From Myotis daubentonii (taxonomy: Eukaryota > Chordata > Mammalia > Chiroptera > Vespertilionidae), in NCBI RefSeq assembly GCF_963259705.1, contig NC_081840.1, positions 150,844,282-150,908,281 of the forward strand: a stretch of DNA of 64,000 nucleotides, read 5' to 3'. Position 1 is the first letter of the stretch. The number at the start of each line of letters is the position of its first letter. Made by a program: the position numbers and the translations under genes. Shown here in pieces: positions 10,281 to 21,860 of this stretch. The notes beneath the pieces are model-generated. The model searched no databases. It had not been told where the DNA came from and worked only from the letters and a program-made list of their open reading frames with translations.

Positions 10281-12549
10281 TACTTTTTTACCTTTGCACA
10301 ATGGGTAAAGAACCCAACTTTTTTTTCTCAAAACCAACAGATTAAAAATTAAGAGAAAAAAATGTCTTTATGCAGAATTTATGGTATATTTATTTTTTGC
10401 TCCAACTCTGAAGAAAACAGACCAACTCACCAGTCTTATCTGACTACCACATTAGCAATAGTTCTTTTACTCTCCCTGCTCCTGTTCTTGCTGATTTCTG
10501 ACTGATGTTCAAAAGCACTCTTGCTCATAGATAGAACTGAAGATTTTCTTGAGTTGGCCCTGCTCACTCTACAGAGCAACCCCAATTTCCCAGGAACCTG
10601 GTGCAAATCGAAAGGACAATGACACCAAACTGTGTTCTTCCAACCTATATTCAGAGATTTAACTTGGTGATTTTTAAGCAAATTTTGTATGCATAGCAAA
10701 CATATCAAATGATATCAAAGCAAATGTTAATCATAAAACTATTGATATTTTCTATTTCTACTGCTATTATTCTTAGTTCTAGTATAAACATGTATTTATT
10801 TTATAATCAGACATCTTTTCAGGTTTGTTACATGGTTTCTAAACACTTAAAAATTATAACAAACAGAGTGAAGGATTGAGAAGTGAGAATAGAAATTTAG
10901 AGGCAGTTGCTTTGACAGCAATGAAGTGACGATTGACAGGCTGATATCAAGGTGACAGAAAAGGGAACACTGTGAAATCTATTACTACATAGGAATGGAT
11001 GTTCATTTCCTATATTGAACATGAGTAATTAAGAAAAGGTTAAATATAGTGCAATAGCCTGTGTGTTAGAAAACACGAAAATGTACATATATTTCACACA
11101 AATTTAATCCCAAATAATAAAAAAAATAAATTGTTTGACACACAAAGGAGTAAGGTTGAGTGATTAGGAAAATTTTAGTTAATGAACCACCACTTCCTTT
11201 GCTGCTGGGGAAATGAGACATCAATATAGTTTCACATAAATATGTACTGAATTGTACTAGATATGGTCAGATATTTTCTACTGTTTAGTTTTTGTCAAAA
11301 TGTTGTTGTTAAAGTCTATTAACTTTAATTTGCTTAGTGAAAAACATCAAGGACCCATTTTTAATTATTTGACCACACGAATTCCAAACAAGGAAAATGA
11401 TGCCTTTCGCTATCATGGTACAGAAGGTTATGATGGCGAGGTAGGCTATCTGGCTGTCTGCTAAGAGGCCTCACTATCCTGTCCCGGGGATCCCCATCGT
11501 GCAATATTTTCCTACAGAGTTTTCCTACAAAAATACAGGAAATACCAGACAGTTTTTAAAGGAAATCTGGTCAATTCTTATTTTTCTTAATTCCAAATTT
11601 ACAACATTTTAATCACTTTGAACCTCAAATGAGACCCTCAATTTTCAAGAGGTTAGAATGAATGTGTAGCTTTCCTCATGCAGGTTAGAAAACCTAAATC
11701 AATTATCAGTTTAAAATTAGCCCTATAATTTTTTTTTCATACACCAGTATTTCCCAACTCATACTATATATTTTTTTTCTTCAATAAGCACCTAACAGAA
11801 AACATTGCCAATTTCTGGGTTGGCCCTTTCAAAGTAGAGTTTGCTCAAGGACAGCATAATTTGAAAATTGGATACTAATACTATTATATAAAAGTGATTC
11901 TATATTCAATTACTCCATCTTTTGGAGATATGGATCAGAAACATTAAATCCCCTGGGCACTTTCATTCCCTTGTGTTTGAAACATCTGGGGTATCTTTAG
12001 ATATCAATGTAGTAGCTGCAGCATCCATACAAATGTCGGTATGGAAGTGTGTCCTCATTTCATACACATCACAAACTGAAGCTAAGCTGGTCACAAAGTT
12101 TTAAACAAAACTTAAAGTATACATCCCTCTAGTTTAAAAGAGCCTAGTAATATTAAAAGCACTTTTTAGCCTTTCTCCAAATAGGAAAAGTTTATGATAG
12201 AGAAAGTGATGAATGATATTTGTCAATAGATTTCTTGGTAGGTGGTCATGCCTCTTTCTAATTTCTCTAATAACACATGATTGTCATCATAAGTCTATTT
12301 CCATCTGGTGAAATGCCAGCTCATGCCATATATCTTTTTTTTTTCAGACACTAGATATATGTTAGACAATGAAAACTTTCACATATAAGTTAATTTACCT
12401 CTGAAAGAAAGTCAAGTTAGCATGTCTTACAAGAGCACTTAACCATTAGCAATCTTTTTTGTTAAAAGAGAAAAATATCCTGAAAAATAAATGGTGTCTA
12501 CAACTCAAAGTTACACGTGGCATTCTAGTTACAAAAGACAGGTAGAAAA
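10281..12549. other. unique AT-rich DNA
   Basis: No recognisable repeat, exon or RNA gene. The small frames at 10436-10708 (minus) and 11922-12104 (plus) have no identifiable domain. Confidence 0.4.
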
Positions 12550-12560
12550 ATGTTATTTAA

Positions 12561-12761
12561 GCCCAGCCAGCATGGCTCAGTGGTTGAGCGTTGACCTATG
12601 AATGAGGAGGTCATGGTTCAGGGAACATGCCCTGGTTGTGGGCTTGATCCCTACTGTGGGGCATGCAGGAGGCAGCTGACCCATGATTCTCTCTCATTAT
12701 TGATGTTTCTCTCTCTCTCTCTCTCTCTCTCTTCCTCTCTGAAATCAATAAAAATATTTTT
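12561..12761 (+). mobile_element. Ves SINE with expanded TC tract
   Basis: Head GCCCAGCCAGCATGGCTCAG, a B box lacking several bases around 'catggttcaggg', body TGATCCCTACTGTGGGGCAT, tail with about 12 TC repeats, GAAATCAATAAAAATATTTT. Flanks ATGTTATTTAA (12550-12560) and ATGTAATTTAA (about 12763-12773) are a near-perfect target duplication. Confidence 0.93.
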
Positions 12762-13360
12762 AATGTAATTTAAGAAAAGTACACTAAAAGATCCTAAGGT
12801 TCCAGTAATGCTTAAAATCCAAAAATAGTTCTCTTATATCAAAGGCAAGAAACAAAAACACCCTTAATGTAACAACATATTTGGGTTTTCTCAAATTTTA
12901 AGATGAGCTATGATCTCTATTTTCTTCCTAAAAATATTTTAAAGGCTTCATAATCTTCCCTTTGCCCTATCATCCTCCATGAGCTGTGTTTGTAGTACTT
13001 CAATAAGTATTCCACTTTGTTATCTAGAGATGGGCTTTTCAGCATGAATGACCTACTTTATAGATAGATTAAGTTCAAATCTCACTTAGGAGAAAATTAC
13101 ACAGCAATCAAGAATTTAACTGAGTGGAAATTGTATTTAATGCACACTTTCTTTTTCAAAATTGCACATGTACTCATCATTGTAAATAGTTTACATAAAA
13201 AGAAGAAATTGTTTCTGAAATCTCATTTTTTTGGACACAGCAAAGAATTATTTGTTTATTCCCAAATAATGCTTAACTTTCTTCTAATAACTTTTGATAT
13301 TCTGAAATTTAATTTTTGTTAGCAAGAAGAATATTCTGTCACTAAAATCAGGAATTACTT
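12762..13360. other. unique AT-rich DNA
   Basis: No feature recognised between two Ves SINEs. Confidence 0.4.
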
Positions 13361-13376
13361 AAATTACACTTAAGTA

Positions 13377-13575
13377 GCCTGGTCGGTGTGATTTAGTGGT
13401 CGAGTGTCACCCCAGGAACCAAGAGATCACCTAGGTTGTGGGTTCAATCCCCACTGGGGGATGTGCGGGAGGCAGCCAATCAATGATGTTCCTCTATAGT
13501 CGATGTTTTTATCTCTCTATCCCTCTCCCTTCCTCTCTCTCTAAAAAATCAATAAAAGCATATTTTTAAAAAGAT
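13377..13575 (+). mobile_element. Ves SINE with target duplication
   Basis: Head GCCTGGTCGGTGTGATTTAG (A box damaged), GGTTGTGGGTTCAATCCCCA, body GGCAGCCAATCAATGATG, pyrimidine tail, AAAAAATCAATAAAAGCATA. The flanks AAATTACACTTAAGTA (13361-13376) and AAATTGCACTTAAATA (13576-13591) differ at two positions and define both ends. Confidence 0.94.
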
Positions 13576-13615
13576 AAATTGCACTTAAATAAAGTTAAGA
13601 AAGTACTACAGCAAA

Positions 13616-13645
13616 GTACTATGCTGTCATCCTACAGCATAGTAC
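13616..13645. repeat. perfect 12-bp inverted repeat, 6-nt loop
   Basis: GTACTATGCTGT (13616-13627) and ACAGCATAGTAC (13634-13645) are exact reverse complements around the loop CATCCT. There is no downstream T run and no gene, so there is no reason to call it a terminator. Confidence 0.85.
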
Positions 13646-14013
13646 CAAAGCACACATTTCTTGTAGATTGGCGTCATAATACATGGTTGTCTACCTAATG
13701 GACCAGAATCAAATTATACAGCTATGCAGTGGCAAATGACTCAGTGCACTTCTACCTTCTTCACAAGCCACATGAAGAGATTCAATTGAATTGGTTGAGT
13801 AGTGCATATATAGGTAATTGGAAGAGTTTTCCTTGCTTTTTCATGTACTATTGTGCTGGCCCAAATCTTAATTTTATACCCTCATCCAATTATCTCTTTA
13901 AATCCTACCATCCATCACATATTCTGATATTTATATTTAATCTCTCTGGATCTGTATTTCCAGTTCTGCAAAATACCCAATCTCAGTTCACTAATATTTT
14001 TATTTATAATTAA

Positions 14014-14063
<50 letters not shown>

Positions 14064-15127
14064 TTAAGTAGGAGGATTCAGCCATAAACAGAGATTATGC
14101 TAATGTAATATAATGGTTAAGTGTTTTAATTCAAGAGTAAAAAAAATAAGTTAGGTTTTAAGCAAAGGAATCATATGTGAATTTTTAGAAAAATACTTAA
14201 GTTAATTTGTTAATTATGTATTATAGTTGGTAGTTCATTAACAAAAAAGTACATTAATTACACAGAGATTGCTCAAATAAAAAATAAAAGAAGTTTGAAC
14301 TGGTACTATGAATAGATTTAAAAGGGGTGGATATAAGAGGACCTTTGAAATAGAATTGACAGAAATTAGTGGATAAAAGAGAGGTCTTTAAAAATATCCA
14401 GGTCATATTGCCAGTAAGTATTTTAAAATGTGTTTGTAATTCACTAGAGAACAAACTAGAAATAATGATAGATAATGGAGAGATGATAGACCAATGATAG
14501 ACAGATGGCTAGATTTCATAGTACTTCCATAATAGATTTATGATGTATACTGTAACTATATGTAATGTATGTAAGATGGAGATACTATATATATATTCTA
14601 TATAAAAATGTGTGAGAATTCAAGCCACAAGAGTAAGTTAAGGAAACAAGATCCCTCATTTGGGAGAGAATATGAAGTAACTCCACATCACACTTCCACT
14701 TTTAATGTGCCTTACTAGTATTTACAAGTACGTTTGTATATAATACATCATTTCTAGGATATATTGGCAATTTGTTTCCACTTTCTAATTCACATCCTAG
14801 ATGGCTCTGGTTCAGCACTGGAATATTTAGTTCATTTTTCAAACACATTAATGCATGATTTAGGAAGTAAATAAGAGTTGAAAATAAAATCCTCTAGGAT
14901 ATTCTGTTGTTTTAAATCGGAAAGATTTAGTAATCCGTTAAATCTGTAATCACTATGAAGAAAGCCATCATCACTAAATCACATGTAGCTTGACAGAAAC
15001 CACATAATAAAAAATTCTCCAAAGAATAACTATTGCAAAATGTGGCTATGAAATAAAAATAGTACATTATCAGGCCATTTATAAATGCATGCTATTTTAT
15101 TTTATATTATTGAAGTTCATATATATA
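13646..15127. other. unique AT-rich DNA with an AT microsatellite
   Basis: Apart from the AT repeat at 14016-14064 and GATA-like motifs near 14465-14510 nothing is recognised. Frames at 13729-14013 and 14254-14454 are short and without domain signal. Confidence 0.4.
14016..14064. repeat. (AT)n microsatellite
   Basis: Alternating TA interrupted once by a G; bounded by AATC and TTAAGTAGG. Confidence 0.93.
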
Positions 15128-16562
15128 CTAGAGGCCCGGTGCACAAAAATTTGTGCACTCGGGAGGGAGGGGGGGTCCCTCAGCCTGGCCTGTGCCCTCT
15201 CGCAGTCTGGGACCCCTCGGGAAATAACGACCTGCTGGCTTAGGCCTGCTCCCGGGTGGCAGAGGGCAGACCTAATCCCTATGTGCAGCCCCTGGTCATG
15301 CACAGAGCAGGGCAGATTGGGAGGTTGCGATGCCACCCTCAGTCACGCTCAGGGTAGGGCCAATTGGGGGGTTGGGGCACTGGCCCCTGTCACACTCAAG
15401 GCAGGGTCGATGGGGAGGTTGCGGCGCCACTCCTGGTCAGGCACAGAGCAGGGCCCATCAGGGGGTTGGGGAGCTCCCCCCTGTCACACACAGAGCAGGG
15501 CCCATCAGGGGATTGGGGCGCTGCCCTCTATCACCCACAGGGCAGGGCCGATTAGGGGGTTGGGGTGCCGCCACTGTCAAACTTAGGGCAGGGCCAATGG
15601 GGAGGTTATGGCTCTACCCCATCACACACAGAGCAGGGTCCATGGGGCGGGGGGGTGGGGGGGTTGGGGCACCGCCCTCTATCACCCACAGAGCAGGGCT
15701 GATCAGGGGGTTGAGGCGCCGCCACTCTCACACTCAGGGCAGGGCCGATGGGGAGGTTATGGCTCTACCCCGTCACACACAGAGTAGGGCCCGTGGGGTG
15801 GGGGGGGGTTGGGGCACCGCACCCTGTCACACACAGAGCTGCAGGGCGATCAGGGGGTTTGGGCGCTCCCCCCGGTCACGCTGATCCCGGTGCCAGGAGG
15901 CACATTACCCTTTTACTATATAGAATAGAGGCCTGGTGCATGGGTGAGGGCTGGCTGATTTGCCCTGAAGGGTGTCCTGGATCAGGGTGGGGGTCCCCAC
16001 TGGGGTGTCTGGCCAGCCTGGATGAGGGGATGATGGCTGTTTGCAGCTGGTCACACACCCTTCAGAGTGGGGTCCCCACTGGGGTGCCTGGCCAGTCTGG
16101 GTGAGGGGCTGAGGGCTGTTTTCAGGCTGGGACTGAAGCTCCCAACTGCTCCTTTTTTCTTTTTCTTTTTTTTATTCTGGGCCAGCTTTAACTCTGAGGC
16201 TTGGCTCCAGCTCTAAGGCCTCAGCTGCTGAAAGTAGGTATCTGGTTTGTTTAGGTTCTATAATCGAAACTCTGTATCAACTCCAGCTCTGAGATCCCTG
16301 CTCACTGAAAGCTGGTTTCTGGGGTTTTGTTTAGCTTCTATATTGTTACAATGTTCAAACTGCAGGCTCAGAGGCCAGCAAGGCAGGCGGGGAACATTGG
16401 AGTCCTCCGTCACTGAAGCAAGCAAGCCTCATGTTCAGTTTAAGCTGCCTGGCTGCCGGCCGCCATCTTGGCTGGCAGTTAATTTGCATATTTCCCTGAT
16501 TAGCCAATGGGAAGGGTAGCGGTCGTACGCCAATTACCATGTTTCTCTTTTATTAGATAGGA
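15128..16562 (-). mobile_element. composite non-autonomous HeliBat Helitron
   Basis: Read on the minus strand it starts TCCTATCTAATAAAAGAG at 16562 and ends CTAG at 15128. A perfect hairpin, GTGCACAAAAATTTGTGCAC on the plus strand (15139-15158), lies about 7-10 nt inside the 3' end. It sits between A and T with no duplication, as Helitrons do. No Rep/helicase ORF is present, so it depends on an autonomous partner. Inside, at about 15925, the sequence reads (minus) GCACCAGGCCTCTA|TTCTATATAGTAAAAGGG: a Helitron 3'-like end abutting a second Helitron 5' start. The outer 5' module (15926-16562) is shared with the element at 18478-19596; the 3' module (15128-15925) carries a 47-bp minisatellite. 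Open frames of 165 and 184 codons here are minisatellite artefacts. Confidence 0.92.
15300..15890. repeat. about 47-bp minisatellite inside the Helitron
   Basis: The motif 'agagcagggcc.at.aggg' recurs at roughly 15304, 15351, 15398, 15444, 15492, 15539, 15586, 15632, 15686, 15735, 15782 and 15835: about 12 units with a period mostly of 46-47 bp. Each unit also has 'gttggggcgc' and 'ctgtcacacac'. It is GC-rich and produces long but meaningless glycine/arginine-rich frames in several phases. Confidence 0.88.
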
Positions 16563-16567
16563 TATAT

Positions 16568-16700
16568 ATATATAGTTGACATTATTACAGATGTACCCCA
16601 ATTTCTCCCCTCCCTTTGCCCATCTCCACCCTGACCCTGCTCTCCTCTCCCTCTAGCCCTCACCACACTGTTGTCTGTGTCCATGGGCAATGCATATATT
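16568..16700 (-). mobile_element. L1 3'-end fragment
   Basis: ATTATTACAGATGTACCCCA, CCCTCCCTTTGCCCATCTCC, CCCTCACCACACTG and 'tgtgtccatgggcaatgcat' are the reverse complement of the bat L1 3' UTR seen in plus orientation at 28640-28800 ('ccatgggcatagacagcagtgt', 'aggtgggcaaaggg'). It is severely 5' truncated. Confidence 0.75.
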
Positions 16701-18290
16701 GAAGTCTATTCTTTCTTGGAGTTGAGGTTATAGCAAATACAATTATGGTAATAAAAATACCAGAAGTAAAAAAGCAGTTCTCTAGTTTTTTTAAAAATAT
16801 ATTCAGCAACATGCATAAACAGGGAGCTATATTTGAATTAAAGCTACCCTGTTAGGCCACATCTATAAATGAAAAGTTTACAACATTGAAATAATCTATA
16901 AGTTGATTGATTTTAACATATGTTTTATTATAACCACAAAATGACATGTACAATCTATATGTATTTTATTATATCAGTAATATTGGTGAATATAGCACAT
17001 TTATTTTAAAACTTTTACATCCCATAATCATAGCAGAGAAATTTTAATTAGAACAGGACATTGATGATAATTTATACAATTCTGAATATAATATTTTGGT
17101 TATACTGATCTTTTCTTCTTTCCTTAAACATCACATCTTTTTAACTAAAATTAAAGGAAGTGTGCCTACTTTTATTATAATTTGAAGATTTTCCCCCATA
17201 ATAACCTTTCCTATTCTATCTCTCCTTTGTAAGATTATTTTTTTTATGTTAATTTTATGTAGCATCTTTGGCTCCTATTTTTATTTTATGAAAATATTTA
17301 GAAGCCGTACCTTTTAATTTTTGATAACTAAACTTCCTGATAAGATTAAATTCCTTGTAATGACATCTGATTTTTAATGATGAATGCTGGAACCAAGATC
17401 CTGACACTCAGAATCTCACTGCATGAATCAAACATACAGAGAGGGCTGTACCCAAACCTCCCATCTCCATTCCCCAAACTCTCAGTCTCCTTAAGGTTAA
17501 TTGTTAAATCTATCTAGGAAGGTATTTATAAATTGTCAGGAGCTTGTATAGTTGCTGTACAAAAAGCCTTCATGTGTAAATATCTCTGAAACAGGCAAAT
17601 GATAGATAACACAATAGACATTTTTTATCTTCCCAGCTTCAGGCTTTTGCTAGCTTATAAATTTTTAGAGGGGAGCTAAAATGCTATTGAACTGATGACA
17701 GCAACAGACAAGAATTTAGAGACAGGAAGATTCCTTCAGACAGACAGTCCCCAGACAAACTGATAGCACTTAAGAGTTTAAGTGACACCTCTTCTCTACA
17801 ATCCCTAGAATAAAACAAAACAAAACAAAAAAAGCCATTAGCTCTCATGGCATCAGATGTGAACTGTAACACAATTCATCCTTTGGATTATGTCACATAA
17901 CCCTATAAGCCTTTATATTAGCAAATCATATAGAATATGGCCCTTCTTCTTTTCCTCTGGAAGGTGAGTAGATAAAAATTTTTATCCACTTTTCATTTAC
18001 CTTTGATTGAAAAACAGCTGGCTACTAAGAGGAGTTTCCCACTAGATGTTTGGCATAACTTTCTTTATTTTTATGTCAATTAAAATATAGTTTCTTTTTG
18101 CTTTGATGACAATTTGGACACATATTTAATTGAAATGTTAATAAATCATGTATCATTAGAGGAAAAGTTGTATAAAATTGCAGGTGTCTTCATATGTTCT
18201 TAATAATACCAAAATTGTTTTCTAACTTATCACAACATTGACTTCTAAAGAATGAGGATGGGACTGTGTGACATGTTGAAAATTATCCAT
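16701..18290. other. unique AT-rich DNA
   Basis: Nothing beyond short A/T-rich low complexity and an AAAAC repeat at about 17813-17832. Confidence 0.4.
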
Positions 18291-18410
18291 AACTAGCAAC
18301 TAGGTGGCCTGACTTTGAGTTCCAGATCTGTCATAAACCAGGTTAAAGACTTTGCACAAGTTGCTTTTGCTCTCTGAGGCATAGTTTTCTAATTTTTAAC
18401 ACTGACAGGC
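18291..18410 (+). repeat. MIR-like relic
   Basis: 'tagcaactaggtggcctgac', TGAGTTCCAGATCTGTCATA, GACTTTGCACAAGTTGCTTT and CTCTGAGGCATAGTTTTCTA track the MIR order, but identity is low. Confidence 0.5.
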
Positions 18411-18477
18411 AAGAGCTAGGCAATTTTAGGCCCCTTTGAGTCCTCTACTGCATGTACTAAGATAACATCTTCCTAAA

Positions 18478-19596
18478 TCCTATCTAATAATAGAAAAACA
18501 TGGTAATTAACCATACCTCTGCTACGCTTCCCATTGGCTAATCAGCAGGATATGCAAATTAACTGCCAACAAAGATGGTGGCCGGCAGCCACACAGCTGA
18601 AGCAGACATGAGGCTTGCTTGCTCCAGTGATGGAGTAAGCCAAGGTTCTCCACCTGTCGTGGCCCAGCTCTGAGCTCTGGATGCAACAATGTTGCAATTA
18701 TAGAAGCTAAACAAACCTCAGATACCTGCTTTCAGCAAGCCACAGCCTCAGAGCTGGAGCCGGCTCTCAGCTCCAGTTACAGCTATAGAAGGTAAATAAA
18801 TCCCAGAATAAAAAAAAAAGAGGCTGGGAGCTTCAGCCGCCCACCAGCGTGAAAATGGCCCTCAGCCCCTCACCCAGACTGGCCAGGCACCGCAGTGGGG
18901 ACCCCTACCCTGAAGGGGGCGTGACCAGTTGCAAAGAGCCATCAGCCTGTCATCCAGGCTGGCCAGGCACCCCAGTGGGGACCCCCACCCTGAAGGGGGT
19001 GTGACCAGCTGCAAACAGCCATCAGCCCCTCATCCAGGCTGGCCAGGCACCCAAGCGGGACCCCCACCCTGATCCTGGACACCCTTCAGGGCAAACCAGC
19101 TGGCCCCCACCCATGCACCAGGCCTCTATCCTATATAGTAAAAGGGTAATATGCAAACTGACCCTAACAGCAGAATGACTGGGAATGACTGGTCACTATG
19201 ACACACACTGACCGCCAGGGGGCAGACTCACAATGCAGGAGCTGCCCTCTGGTGGTCAGTGCACTCTCACAGGGGGGAGCTCTGCTCAGCCACAAGCCAG
19301 GCTGACGGCTGCCAGTACAGCGGTGGTGGTGGGAGCCTCTCCTGCCTCCTCAGCAGTGCTAAGGATGTCCAACTGCAGCTTAGGTCTGCTCCCCGCTGGC
19401 AAGTGGACATCCCCCGAGGGTTGCCAGGCTGCCAGAGGGATGTCTGATTGCCATCTTAGGCCCAATCCCCCTGGGGAGAAGGCCTCAGTCAGCAGATGGT
19501 CATCCCCCGAGGGGTCCCAGACTGCGAGAGGGCACAGGCCAGGCTGAGGGACCCCCTACCCCCAAGTGCACAAATTTTTGTGCACTGGGCCTCTAG
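18478..19596 (+). mobile_element. composite non-autonomous HeliBat Helitron
   Basis: 5' end TCCTATCTAATAATAG at 18478, preceded by A; 3' hairpin GTGCACAAATTTTTGTGCAC (19566-19585), then TGGGCCTCTAG ending at 19596, followed by T. The 5' module (18478-19128) is homologous to the outer module of 16562-15926 (CCCATTGGCTAATCAG, GCAAATTAACTGCCA, CATGAGGCTTGCTTGCT, three diverged 'ccaggctggccaggcaccc' repeats) and stops at ATGCACCAGGCCTCTA. The next base starts a second Helitron 5' end, TCCTATATAGTAAAAGG (19129), giving a 468-bp 3' module different from that of the other copy. The 3' module holds two stem-loop-like segments bounded by GGATGTCC/GGACATCC and GGGATGTC/'catccc' (about 19363-19413 and 19437-19506). 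No transposase is encoded. Confidence 0.93.
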
Positions 19597-20284
19597 TAAT
19601 AATATATGAGGATATTAGCTTTGGAAGGGTGAATGGCCTCAGCACTCATCAGGCCTGGAGGATGGCCTAAATTTCTGTTAAAGCACCTCTGGACAGATAG
19701 AAGTTTTATGTGAAACTGAAGAAGTCTTTTCCCTCATTCAAGAGTCAAAGGATTTCTGGAACTGCTTTAAAACAGCTCTTACCAAACACATTTTGATGAG
19801 TTATTTCTACACTGATAAGAAACATATGTATTGAATTTTCCTAAGGTTTACAAATTAAATTAAAAAACATTACAAAATGAATTTTGAATTTTGCCAAAGC
19901 TAAAAATTGCATTATGTAAGATGTTCTGTGGATTTAAGAAGCCACTGAGCTCTTCCCACTTAGAATGTCTCCTTCGCTACCCATCATGTTTTTTCTCTTT
20001 CTCAAACTATGAGTAGCTCAGCGAGCATTCAGTTAGTTGGTTAGCTTGTTTGTTTTTATATTGGCTGGTGTTTGAGAAAAAGCAGACTCAAACTCATGTT
20101 TTCCACATGCTCAGAGAGAGCAGTTATTACCATCACTCCTTTAGGTAAAGTGGCCTCTCTAACATTTGTCAGTAGCCTTGAAACTGTGTGCTCTTAACCA
20201 AGGAATCGTCATCAAAAGATGAATGACTCCAAGTGCACTGCTTCCCAAAAGAAAATTAGCATCTGAAAGATAGTGCAATAGAAT
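19597..20284. other. unique DNA
   Basis: No recognisable feature. Confidence 0.4.
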
Positions 20285-20450
20285 GATAGTGTCTAGAACT
20301 ATCCGTAGCTGCCAGCCACATATGGTTACCTAAATTTAAATTAATTTTAAAAATTTAAAAAATGAAATTTAGTTCATCAGTTGCAGGAGCCACATCTCAA
20401 ATGTTCAACAGCTATATATGGCAGATGATTGCTCTACTGAACAGTGTGGG
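20285..20450 (-). mobile_element. MER-type (Charlie) non-autonomous hAT relic
   Basis: GCCAGCCACATATGGTTACC, TAAATTTAAATTAATTTTAA, GTTCATCAGTTGCAGGAGCC and CACATCTCAAATGTTCAACA resemble the MER3/MER58-type element with its 'gccacatgtggctatt' and 'tttaaattaattaa' core. I am sure of the repeat class but not of the exact family or of the strand. Confidence 0.55.
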
Positions 20451-21284
20451 TATAAAACATTTTCATCATCACAAAAAAAACTCTATTAGACTTTGCTGGC
20501 CCAGTATAATGTCTGGAATGCAATAGGTGCATAAAGAAAATGTTTTAAAAGAATGATTAATAAATTAGTAAATACATTTTCAGTAATTAAGATTGAGTAA
20601 AGTCTGTTTTCAAAGGAATTAAATTTTCTTTTTCTTCTTTTTACACGTTCAAGGTGTTGCCTCAGTCAATGTTCAATGAGATATACTTTTCAGGATATCT
20701 CAATATATACACTATGCCAAAAAGATCATCATACTGATCAGTTTATATAATTAAAGTGGTTCCTAACATTAACTATAAAACATCAATTCAGCTATAGGTT
20801 TTCTCAATTATCATTAACCCTAACTTGTATTTGTGTAAATTTTAACAGTTTGGGTCCAGGAATTAAGCCCTATTCTTCTAACTTAAAGTCCAGAGCTCTT
20901 GAACCAAACTATGTATAATTCCTTGGCAGATCAATTAATCAAAATAGAAAGTATATACTTAGATGAAAAAAAATATTTTAAGTTCCTATATCATATATTA
21001 ATATAAAAAAGACCAAAATAAGAGAAAAAAGATGGATGCCCAGATGCTGAATTTATAAAATTTTGGCTAAAATGCCAGGTCTGAAGTAATGGATTGCAAA
21101 TTTGGCATTACCCATTGGCCACATTGCACAATGCTGGGAAGCATATTCATATTGTGGTCAGTGTGGATGGCCACAGACTTCCCATCTCCAGGGGATTTCA
21201 CTCACATCAACTACAATGTGCATCACTTTATGAAACAGGGCAACATCACAGGCCTTTCAACTTGAGCAAATTAAACCTTGATGA
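20451..21284. other. unique AT-rich DNA
   Basis: A short L2-like tail (GTCTGGAATGCAATAGGTGC) occurs near 20510; otherwise nothing is recognised. The 64-codon frame at 21094 has no domain signal. Confidence 0.4.
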
Positions 21285-21860
21285 TTAGTTTCCAAAGGTG
21301 TCCCCCAATGAGCAATGAGTCTCCACCATTCGTGTCTTTGTAGAATCTGCTTCCACATTGGCTACTGGGCTGACCTTGTGACTGGCTTCAACCAATAAAA
21401 AGTGATAAAAGTAACACTATTAAAATTTTGGGCTCAAGCCTTAAAAAGGCCTGACAGCTTCTTTTCAAACATTTTTGGAGCCCTTGAGCTACCATGTAAG
21501 AAGTATATCTCATTTGATAGATTAAGACCATGTAGAGAAACCATGTGGAAAACCCATAGAGATGGAGGCCTTAGAAATTATGTAAAAAAAATTAAGAGGC
21601 CTAGTCATCTTATCACCCCATTTAAACCCAACTTTCCAGTCATCCTTCCCAAGACACTGGCAGCTATCGTGGATGTTCTAGTCCTGGCCCCCAGTGGACC
21701 ACAGCCACATGAGATATCCCAGGTGAGACCAGCAGAAAAACCTAGATCTAGTTAAGCCTTAGTCAATCAACAGAAACATGCGAAATAATAAAATATTCAT
21801 ATTTTTAACTACTTGTGGTTATGTGGTTTGCTATGCATCTACAAATAACTAAAACACCTA
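21285..21860 (+). mobile_element. MLT1-type LTR (MaLR endogenous retrovirus relic)
   Basis: The order of phrases is that of MLT1 LTRs: GACTGGCTTCAACCAATAAA, GGCCTGACAGCTTCTTTTCA, 'gagaaaccatgtggaaaacc', ACTGGCAGCTATCGTGGATG, CACAGCCACATGAGATATCC, CATGCGAAATAATAAAATAT (polyadenylation region), 'ggttatgtggtttgctatgcatctacaaataac'. It is an old solitary LTR with no internal retroviral genes. The 117-codon frame across it is accidental. Confidence 0.75.

Noticed and set aside
13616..13645. Hairpin considered as rho-independent terminator
   Set aside because: Eukaryotic DNA, no upstream gene, no T run.
15089..15884. Overlapping plus-strand frames of 165 and 184 codons, glycine/arginine/histidine-rich
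   Set aside because: They are translations of the 47-bp Helitron minisatellite in different phases and have no start context or domain.
15300..15890. Regularly spaced repeats, considered as CRISPR-like array
   Set aside because: Units are continuous and diverged with no unique spacers, the genome is mammalian and the repeat is inside a Helitron.
21402..21755. 117-codon plus-strand frame
   Set aside because: Lies wholly inside the MLT1 LTR, which does not encode protein.
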